The position numbers were made by a program, and so were the translations under genes. This document shows, piece after piece, positions 1-5,945 of a stretch of 6,357 nucleotides of DNA (positions are counted from its first letter, which is position 1; every line of letters starts with the position of its first letter). A model generated the notes under the pieces. The model saw nothing but the letters and a program-made list of their open reading frames with translations. It did no database searches and had not been told where the DNA came from. Origin of the DNA: a bacterium BMS3Bbin07 (GTDB lineage Bacteria > Nitrospirota > Thermodesulfovibrionia > Thermodesulfovibrionales > JdFR-85); NCBI GenBank assembly GCA_002898135.1, contig BDTQ01000306.1, positions 1-6,357 of the forward strand, given 5' to 3'.

Positions 1-1680
1 GATCAGGAGCTCACACTCGAGGGCAGGTTGTTCAGGAAGCAGGTCTCAATTACCGGGAGCATGGCGACGTCCGGCGATCTGCCATGGAAGGCCAGGATAG
101 ATATTGCAGAAGGATTATACGATGATTTAATGCTTTTGTTTTTGAAAAACTTCTCGTTAAAAAATATCCCGGAGGATCTCTTTCTCTCCCTGAAAGGGGA
201 GATGAACCTTTCGGGAACTTCCAGCTCGGTTATGGGTAGTGTACTGTTAAAGAGTCTGAAACTCAATCTCTATGGGCAGAACTTCACAAACACGGAAGAT
301 ATTCTGCTGACAATTGATGGCTCAAGGATTGAATTCAACTCTTTCAGCCTGAGGACAGGACTTGCTGCTCTCAGCATAAACGGAAACCTCGACCTTGAGA
401 AGGGATATGACATGACAATTGCCGGAAGGGCATATCTCGGTCCATTAAAGGGATTCATATCCGGCATAGAATATATAAGGGGCTATTCCGACTTTGTCCT
501 TGCTATAAGGGGTAAGTGGCTTGATCCGGTATTTAACGGGGGACTGTCAATTGAGGAAACTTCACTTGCTGTAACGGGGATTCCTAACAGGTTCTCTTCC
601 ATAAAGGGATATATTTATATTGATGAAAACAGAATCGTCCTTGATACCCTCTCAGGCAGGTTTGCATCCGGAGACATAAGGGTAAGGGGTGTTGCTCAGC
701 TGAAGGGACTGAATCTCAGGGATTTCCATTTTGAAGGTGTTGTGAAAAATATCAACCTATACCTCGAGGAAGGGGTCTCATTCAAACTCTCGGGAGACCT
801 GGTTCTGGCAAAAAAACAGGAGGGTATATACCTGATTGGAGATCTGAGGGTGCTGAAGGGCAGATATACAAGGAATATTGAATGGAGAAGCTGGATCCTC
901 AGTGCAAAAAAACCTGCCCTGCAAAAAAAACAGTACGGTCTTCTCGATACCATTGAACTTAATATCAACCTTTATGGTGATGAGGATATAATAATAGACA
1001 ATAATCTTGCAACGACCCCTGCAAGGATCGACCTTGTGATATTGGGCACATTGAAGAACCCCTCCCTGATAGGACGGGTAGAGCTGAAAGGGGGAAAGAT
1101 ATTCTTCAGGAATAATGAATTCACCATAATAAATGCCAGTGCCGACTTTACCGACCCGGCGAGGATAAACCCATTTTTTGATATCGTTGCCAGTACAAGG
1201 GTAAAGGATTATCAGATACATCTCTCCCTGGAGGGATATGCGGAACAGTTTAACCTCTCCCTCTCTTCTGAACCTATGCTTGATGAGATAGACATCCTGA
1301 GCCTCCTGACCGTGGGAGAACTTGGCACCAAGCTGAAGGGATTTGAAGGCGGAATTGGCGCTTCCGAGGCTGCATCGTTTCTAACGGGAAAACTTCAGGA
1401 AACACTTGAAGAGAGACTGAGAAACATTACAGGCTTTGACAGGATACAGGTAGAACCCTACGTCTCTGAAATTACGGGCACAATCGGACCAAAGATTACG
1501 GTCTCAAAGAGGCTTCTTACGGACAGGCTATATGTGACATATACAACCTCGTTAGGCAATGCCCCTGAACAGTCCCTGAGAGTAGAGTTTTTTCTGAGTG
1601 ACAATATATCACTTGTTGGGGAACGGGATGAGCTCGGAACTCTCGGCGCTGATATAAAGTTCAGAGTGGAGTTCAGATGA
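1..1680 (+). CDS. tamB: TamB/AsmA-like translocation and assembly protein, C-terminal part (5' end outside window)
   Basis: The frame is open from base 1, so the N-terminus, including the expected inner-membrane anchor, lies upstream. The 559 residues seen are about the last half of a typical TamB (roughly 1,200-1,300 residues). The sequence is a long series of short alternating strands, as expected for the TamB beta-taco that bridges the periplasm. The last 200 or so residues match the TamB C-terminal domain (DUF490): a PFFDIVAST segment near 1171-1197, the signature DILSLLTVGELG at 1291-1326, then amphipathic strands to a terminal FRVEFR. TamB works with an Omp85-family protein in outer-membrane protein assembly, and TamB/AsmA-like proteins are also implicated in phospholipid transport to the outer membrane. 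The stop overlaps the start of the next gene by 4 nt, so the two are probably translationally coupled. The family call is strong; the cargo cannot be told from sequence. Confidence 0.9.
   Translation, partial: DQELTLEGRLFRKQVSITGSMATSGDLPWKARIDIAEGLYDDLMLLFLKNFSLKNIPEDLFLSLKGEMNLSGTSSSVMGSVLLKSLKLNLYGQNFTNTEDILLTIDGSRIEFNSFSLRTGLAALSINGNLDLEKGYDMTIAGRAYLGPLKGFISGIEYIRGYSDFVLAIRGKWLDPVFNGGLSIEETSLAVTGIPNRFSSIKGYIYIDENRIVLDTLSGRFASGDIRVRGVAQLKGLNLRDFHFEGVVKNINLYLEEGVSFKLSGDLVLAKKQEGIYLIGDLRVLKGRYTRNIEWRSWILSAKKPALQKKQYGLLDTIELNINLYGDEDIIIDNNLATTPARIDLVILGTLKNPSLIGRVELKGGKIFFRNNEFTIINASADFTDPARINPFFDIVASTRVKDYQIHLSLEGYAEQFNLSLSSEPMLDEIDILSLLTVGELGTKLKGFEGGIGASEAASFLTGKLQETLEERLRNITGFDRIQVEPYVSEITGTIGPKITVSKRLLTDRLYVTYTTSLGNAPEQSLRVEFFLSDNISLVGERDELGTLGADIKFRVEFR
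1668..1671 (+). promoter_or_regulatory. Ribosome binding site of the Omp85/BamA gene
   Basis: GGAG lies 5 nt before the ATG at 1677, inside the last codons of tamB. With the ATGA stop/start overlap it supports this start and coupled translation. Confidence 0.65.
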
Positions 1681-4382
1681 TAGTAGAAACTCAGGTAAAG
1701 AAACTATTGCGTAGTGCCTGCTGCCTGCTGTTTGCCCTTCTGATAGTTCTGTCTTTCCTGACGCTTCCCTTAAAGGTCCAAGCCGCGGAGGGTTTCCTTG
1801 TGGAGAAAATCACCATTAAAGGACTTGCCTCGTGCAAAAAAGACGAACTTCTCTATTTGATGAATATCCGTCGGGGATTGATAGAAAGGGGGACAATAAG
1901 TGAGGGGATAAAGAGGGCATTCAGAAAGGGTATATTTGAGGATATTGCAGTCAGTTATGCACCGGGAAAGACCCTTCTCATTCAGGTCAGGGAACGCGAA
2001 TACATTTATAAAATAAAGGTCTCCGGCAACCGATACCTTTCAGGCAGGGAGATAAAAAAGATGTTTATCCTGAAAGAGGACGGTATAATGCGCTATGACC
2101 TCATCGAGAAAGCCAGGAAAGAACTCAAGAACTCCCTCGGACTGATTGGGTTTCCGGAGGCATCACTATCGTTGACTCTGGAAAAAGCTCCAAAACCTTA
2201 CAGGACGATTATAAAAATAAAAGTCAATGAGGGTGAGCCCCTCGTTATCCGGAGGGTTGAGATCAAGGGTGCTGATCAATGGCTGCGGCAGAAGATGTAC
2301 ATTGAATCAGGTGATATATATAACGTTGAAAAGATAAAAAAAGACCTGGAGAGAATCAGGGAATACCTGAAGTCAAAGGGCTATCTTAATCCAATAGTCG
2401 GCCCCTTTACGTTTTCTGAGGGTCTTCTTACAGTTCTTGTTTCTCCTGGCAAGAGATTGAAGATTGAGATAAACGGAAATACGGAGATAAGCACATCAAA
2501 ACTTCTGAAGATAATGCCCTTCAGTGAAGCAGAGGAGATTGAGGATGAGTTAATTGAAGAAGTCTCGGCAAAAATACTCTCTCTTTACCATCAGAAGGGA
2601 TTTATTTATGCCCAGGTTGCACCTTTAAGGACTGAGAGTGAAAAGGCCATTTCCCTTACCTTTTTCATTTACGAAGGGAAAGTATATAAAATACAGAAGA
2701 TAGAATTTGAGAACAACTCCATCAGTGAAAAGATGCTTAAAAATGTTATAAACCTGAAAGAGGGGTCCCCCTATAATCCTGACTTTTTAAAGCCGGACGC
2801 TGAAACCATAACAGGACTTTACAGGGCGCTGGGTTATCTGAATGCAGAGATTGTGGATACTGCTGTCAATATATCCGGGGAAACAGGAACAGTGGATATA
2901 ATCTTTACCCTGAACGAGGGGCCGCGGTTCCGGATTGGTGAGATCATAGCAGAAGGCAACGCCTTTTTTAGTGATAAAGAGGTCTACAGTATTTTAAACA
3001 TAAAAAAGGATGCCCCCTACAATGAACTGGATATAATAGATGCAAAAAAACGTTTGACCGACAGTTATAAGAAACAGGGTTTTACAGATATAAATGTCTC
3101 TGTTGATGCCATGACATCGGGGCAGTCAGTGAAAGTCATATTCAGGATTACGGAAGGTGAAAAGGAATATTTCGGTAAAACAATAGTCAGGGGAAACATG
3201 TTCACAAGGACCGAGGTTATTGAAAGGGAGCTCATTCATAAAGAAGGCGAACCCTTTAACTACAAATTGCTTTTGGAAGGGACAAAACGTCTTTATCGTC
3301 TCGGTCTCTTTAAAGATATTAATATTAAACTGCTCGATAAAAAGGACAAAAAACGCGATATCGTTATAACTGTCACTGAACGCAATCCGGGGGTGGTTGA
3401 ATTCAGTATTGGATATGATGACTATGAAGGTCTGAAGGGCTCCATTGACATTAGTTACAGGAATCTATGGGGGATGAACCGCAGGATACATCTCAGAGGT
3501 GAATTGAGCACGCTGGAGAAAAGATTTGTTCTTGGTTATCATGAACCCTATCTATTTGGGAACCCGGTTGTCTTCAACACCTTCCTCCTCAAAGAGGACC
3601 GTACGGAAAAGAGTATCGATACCGGAGAGGTCTGGTACAGGATGAAGAAAAACTCCTCAGGGGTATCACTTGAAAAAAACCTGACCAGTAACCTGAAGGC
3701 ACAGATTGCTTATGACTTTTCCTTCGTCGAAACCTTTGATTTAAAGCCTGATGTTGTTTTATCAAGAGAAGACGAAGGCACACTCGCTATCAGCAGTATA
3801 CGTACCGGTGCACTCTATGACACCAGGGACAACCCTTTTGACCCTACCAGGGGGGTATTAATTGGTACATCCCTGAAGATTGCAAGCACTTATCTCCTTG
3901 GAGAAACTGATTTTGTAAAGTTGACTATTCATGGAAGTGCTTACAGGAGACTCGGAAGACGGTTTACATTTGCACTTGCAGTTAAAGGGGGAGCGGCACA
4001 GGGATTTGCTGACACAAGAGAACTTCCCATTGTTGAGAGGTTCTTCCTTGGAGGAAGAAATACTGTGAGAGGTTTTGAACAGGACACACTCGGACCAAAA
4101 GGTAAGGATGGTACACCAACCGGCGGAAATGCCTTTCTGATGTCCAGTGTTGAACTGAGAACCTACGTTGGAAGGGGTTTTAGCATTGTCGGTTTTCTTG
4201 ACGGAGGAAATGTCTGGACAAAAACCGTCAATATGGACCTGACCTTTCGATATACAGCCGGGCTGGGTATAAGATACAGGACACCTGTTGGGCCTATACG
4301 GATCGACTACGGGCATAAACTTGACAGAAAGGAGGGTGAAAGTGCGGGAGAGGTACACTTCAGTATCGGACATGCATTCTGA
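1677..4382 (+). CDS. bamA: BamA/Omp85-family outer-membrane protein assembly factor with seven POTRA-like domains
   Basis: This 901-residue protein is a complete Omp85-family outer-membrane insertase. Residues 1-36 form a signal peptide (KK at 8-9, hydrophobic core 16-33, cleavage near VQA/AE at 36-37). Seven POTRA-like repeats follow, at about 38-106, 108-186, 188-259, 261-336, 338-416, 418-497 and 499-570. Each starts with a strand like I-x-I-x-G-N and most end near an acidic xEG or VxE turn. The barrel runs from about 572 to 901. It carries DTRDNPFDPTRG at 715-726, the conserved loop-6 VRGF motif at 797-800, LDGGNVW at 840-846, and a last strand ending HFSIGHAF with the terminal Phe typical of outer-membrane barrels. 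E. coli BamA has five POTRAs and TamA three, so this N-terminal arm is long. The position directly after tamB suggests it is TamB's outer-membrane partner. It may be the cell's only BamA or a paralogue; the window cannot tell. Confidence 0.93.
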   Translation: MIVETQVKKLLRSACCLLFALLIVLSFLTLPLKVQAAEGFLVEKITIKGLASCKKDELLYLMNIRRGLIERGTISEGIKRAFRKGIFEDIAVSYAPGKTLLIQVREREYIYKIKVSGNRYLSGREIKKMFILKEDGIMRYDLIEKARKELKNSLGLIGFPEASLSLTLEKAPKPYRTIIKIKVNEGEPLVIRRVEIKGADQWLRQKMYIESGDIYNVEKIKKDLERIREYLKSKGYLNPIVGPFTFSEGLLTVLVSPGKRLKIEINGNTEISTSKLLKIMPFSEAEEIEDELIEEVSAKILSLYHQKGFIYAQVAPLRTESEKAISLTFFIYEGKVYKIQKIEFENNSISEKMLKNVINLKEGSPYNPDFLKPDAETITGLYRALGYLNAEIVDTAVNISGETGTVDIIFTLNEGPRFRIGEIIAEGNAFFSDKEVYSILNIKKDAPYNELDIIDAKKRLTDSYKKQGFTDINVSVDAMTSGQSVKVIFRITEGEKEYFGKTIVRGNMFTRTEVIERELIHKEGEPFNYKLLLEGTKRLYRLGLFKDINIKLLDKKDKKRDIVITVTERNPGVVEFSIGYDDYEGLKGSIDISYRNLWGMNRRIHLRGELSTLEKRFVLGYHEPYLFGNPVVFNTFLLKEDRTEKSIDTGEVWYRMKKNSSGVSLEKNLTSNLKAQIAYDFSFVETFDLKPDVVLSREDEGTLAISSIRTGALYDTRDNPFDPTRGVLIGTSLKIASTYLLGETDFVKLTIHGSAYRRLGRRFTFALAVKGGAAQGFADTRELPIVERFFLGGRNTVRGFEQDTLGPKGKDGTPTGGNAFLMSSVELRTYVGRGFSIVGFLDGGNVWTKTVNMDLTFRYTAGLGIRYRTPVGPIRIDYGHKLDRKEGESAGEVHFSIGHAF
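4331..4335 (+). promoter_or_regulatory. Ribosome binding site deciding the start of the SurA-like gene
   Basis: GGAGG lies 6 nt before a GTG at 4342, inside the end of bamA. The in-frame ATG at 4372 and TTG at 4405 have no comparable site, so the GTG is preferred. The same bases encode Lys-Glu-Gly in BamA, so a chance match is possible. Confidence 0.5.
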
Positions 4383-4929
4383 TAACAGAGTTACGGGTTA
4401 CGGGTTGCGGGTTGCGGGTTCCAAACACAACAACTACATTCTGACGATAGTACTGACAATGATATTGGTACTGACAGCATTCCTGCAACTCTCATCTGCT
4501 GAACTCATTGACCGGGTTGTTGCCTTTATTGATGATGAGGCAATTACCCTGACGGATTTTATGCAATACATCGAAAAGGCCAAAAAGTCAGCCCCCGGGC
4601 TATCTGAAGAAGAGGCTATAAATGCCCTGATCAACCGAAAACTCCTGCTCAGGGAGGCAAAGAGAATCAGGTTACGAGGCAAATCAGATGATGAACTTAT
4701 TAAAGAGTACATCGATATAAAGGTCAGGGTTTTTATAAAGATTCCACCGGAAGAGATCGAGAGGTTCTATAATGAAAACAGGGAAAGGTTCGGGAAGACC
4801 CCGATAGACAATGTCCGGGATGATATTGAGAGGCTTCTGAGGGAAAGGGAGGTAAATAAACATCTTAAGAAGCTCATTAAAAGACTGCGGGAGAAATCAT
4901 ACATAAAAATCAATCTCACACTTTCCTGA
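4342..4929 (+). CDS. Small SurA N-terminal-domain periplasmic chaperone lacking the parvulin domain
   Basis: Probably a secreted chaperone for outer-membrane proteins. From the GTG at 4342 it is 195 residues. A hydrophilic stretch of about 32 residues leads into a hydrophobic segment (near 4435-4494) ending LSSA, a plausible signal-peptide cleavage site. The mature part opens with ELIDRVVAFIDDEAITLTDF, the hallmark start of SurA-type N-terminal domains, followed by a helical bundle with INRKLLLREAKR. The protein passes from FYNENRERFG almost directly to a C-terminal helix and a closing YIKINL strand. In SurA (about 430 residues) one or two parvulin domains lie between these parts, so no isomerase activity is expected. 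Its first codons overlap bamA by 41 nt, placing it in the same operon. The start is uncertain: ATG 4372 gives 185 residues and TTG 4405 gives 174 with a more normal signal peptide. A heptamer repeat sits at its 5' end. Confidence 0.8.
   Translation: MRERYTSVSDMHSDNRVTGYGLRVAGSKHNNYILTIVLTMILVLTAFLQLSSAELIDRVVAFIDDEAITLTDFMQYIEKAKKSAPGLSEEEAINALINRKLLLREAKRIRLRGKSDDELIKEYIDIKVRVFIKIPPEEIERFYNENRERFGKTPIDNVRDDIERLLREREVNKHLKKLIKRLREKSYIKINLTLS
4390..4420 (+). repeat. Heptanucleotide tandem repeat, GTTRCGG x about 4.4
   Basis: The order is GTTACGG, GTTACGG, GTTGCGG, GTTGCGG, then GTT. The only differences among units are two A copies followed by two G copies at the fourth base. The array begins 7 nt after the bamA stop and is richer in G than the flanking DNA. 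If the SurA-like gene starts at GTG 4342 or ATG 4372, the array is translated (VTGYGLRVAG); if it starts at TTG 4405, the start codon lies inside the array. I saw no second copy of this array in the window. Confidence 0.9.
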
Positions 4930-5407
4930 TCAAGGCAAATTCGTCACATTCCGGAAACTTATGACATCTGAGACAGTCACCCCATATTTTTTGCGGCAAC
5001 TCCGACTTGTCTATATCGACAAACCCGAGAGAGCTGAAAAAATCAGGATTATAGGTAAGAACAAAGATGCGTTCTATGCCGAGCCGTTTTGCCTCGGAAA
5101 TACAGCTCTTTACCAGCCTTTTTCCTGTTCCCTGTCTCTGGGCGTCCGCTTTTACAGCCAGGGACCTTATTTCTGCAAGGTCCTCCCAGAGTATATGTAA
5201 TGCACAAACACCTGTTACGTCACCATCATCTTCACATACAATATGATCTCTGAGGGTTTCATATATCTCGTTGAGAGAACGCGGCAACATCTGTTCTCTC
5301 TTTGCAAAAGAATTGACAAGACGATGTATCTCCCTTACGTCCCGTGTGGCGGCCTTTCTGATTCGTAAGGATTTGCGGTTTGCAGGCTTTTTATAACTCA
5401 TAACCAA
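4916..5407 (-). CDS. argA: Short-type N-acetylglutamate synthase (GNAT-family amino-acid N-acetyltransferase)
   Basis: Probably transfers acetyl from acetyl-CoA to glutamate, the first step of arginine synthesis, in the cytoplasm. The 163-residue protein is a single GNAT domain. The strand AEIRSLAVKADA leads into the acetyl-CoA pyrophosphate loop Q90-R-Q-G-T-G95. The segment LPRSLNEIYETLRD (about 41-54) and the ending LPQKIWGDCLRCHKFPECDE match the stand-alone ArgA type, which lacks the amino-acid-kinase domain of E. coli ArgA. Three cysteines (145, 148, 154) form a C-x2-C-x5-C cluster near the end. The start chosen is TTG at 5407, 9 nt after GAGG; ATG at 5401 gives 161 residues but its spacing to that site is 15 nt. 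The gene overlaps the end of korC by 17 nt, so it is the last gene of that operon. Its 3' end overlaps the convergent SurA-like gene by 14 nt. Another GNAT substrate is possible but less likely. Confidence 0.82.
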   Translation of the reverse strand: MVMSYKKPANRKSLRIRKAATRDVREIHRLVNSFAKREQMLPRSLNEIYETLRDHIVCEDDGDVTGVCALHILWEDLAEIRSLAVKADAQRQGTGKRLVKSCISEAKRLGIERIFVLTYNPDFFSSLGFVDIDKSELPQKIWGDCLRCHKFPECDEFALIRKV

Positions 5408-5945
5408 CTTTTATCGCCTCAAGATTTCCCGGAATAAGTGCACGGTGTCTTTCAGATACCAGTGCCCTGAGGCCCTTTTCAGCCTTGGAAAGGTCTGAGA
5501 TAACGGTTTTTCTGAGGAGTGCACCAAACATCACCATATTTGCATACCTTATTGAGCCAAGCCCTGCAGCCTTCCCTGATGCCTCCACTCCAAAAGAATG
5601 AAAGTCAGACGTTTCATCGACCACAGACAGCCTGTCGCATCCATCACTTGTGATTAAAGAGGAATCATAGAACAGAACCCCTTCCCTTTGCAGCCTGGGC
5701 AGAAATCTCTCAAGGGACGGACAATTAAAAACAATCAAAATATCAGGATTTATGACCAACGGAGAACCAATTAAATCATCGGATACTATTACACTACAAT
5801 TAGCAGTTCCTCCTCTGATCTCGGCCCCATAGGATGGGAAATAGGTGACATTTTTACCCTCGATCATTAGTGTGTGTGCAATCAGCCGGCCAAACAAGAG
5901 TATACCCTGTCCACCGGAGCCTGAAATGATTATACTTTTTTCCAA
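5391..5945 (-). CDS. korC: 2-oxoacid:ferredoxin oxidoreductase, gamma subunit (probably 2-oxoglutarate type)
   Basis: Gamma subunit of a ferredoxin-linked 2-oxoacid oxidoreductase, cytoplasmic; the complex interconverts a 2-oxoacid plus CoA with acyl-CoA, CO2 and reduced ferredoxin. At 184 residues it has the usual KorC length. The family hallmarks are the N-terminal strand and glycine loop G9-S-G-G-Q-G14, then YGAEIRGGTANC at 39-50, VIVSDDLIGSP at 52-62 and IVFNCPSLERF at 71-81. The start is taken as TTG 5945, with GGGAG 8 nt upstream and MEKSIIISGSGGQG matching where family members begin. An in-frame ATG at 6059 would add 38 residues encoded wholly within korB and is rejected. The gene overlaps korB by 16 nt and the argA-like gene by 17 nt, so translation of all three is probably coupled. 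The 2-oxoglutarate assignment rests on general resemblance; the alpha subunit that would help decide it is outside the window. Confidence 0.88.
   Translation of the reverse strand: MEKSIIISGSGGQGILLFGRLIAHTLMIEGKNVTYFPSYGAEIRGGTANCSVIVSDDLIGSPLVINPDILIVFNCPSLERFLPRLQREGVLFYDSSLITSDGCDRLSVVDETSDFHSFGVEASGKAAGLGSIRYANMVMFGALLRKTVISDLSKAEKGLRALVSERHRALIPGNLEAIKVGYEL
5417..5420 (-). promoter_or_regulatory. Ribosome binding site of the argA-like gene
   Basis: On the minus strand GAGG lies 9 nt before TTG 5407 and 15 nt before ATG 5401, inside the end of korC. The spacing favours the TTG start. Confidence 0.45.

Noticed and set aside
778..1221. A 147-codon minus-strand open frame within tamB
   Set aside because: It lies fully inside a well-supported TamB coding sequence, and its translation shows no recognisable domain and an unnatural composition. 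It is a shadow frame.
1677..1790. Lipoprotein signal in the Omp85 protein (Cys15-Cys16 in the leader)
   Set aside because: The residues before the cysteines (LRSA) do not form a lipobox, the hydrophobic core follows them, and a standard VQA cleavage site comes later. The C-terminal barrel also fits an ordinary outer-membrane protein.
4288..4341. ATG 4288 as the start of the SurA-like gene
   Set aside because: It would overlap bamA by 95 nt and put nearly 50 hydrophilic residues before the signal segment, without a good ribosome site. The GTG at 4342 has one.
3858..4373. A 171-codon minus-strand open frame within the Omp85 barrel region
   Set aside because: It is opposite the conserved barrel motifs (VRGF, LDGGNVW), is rich in Ser, Cys and Pro without domain features, and is explained as a shadow.
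4961..5200. A 79-codon plus-strand open frame opposite the argA-like gene
   Set aside because: It is antisense to the GNAT motifs, has no ribosome site I can see, and its translation has no recognisable features.
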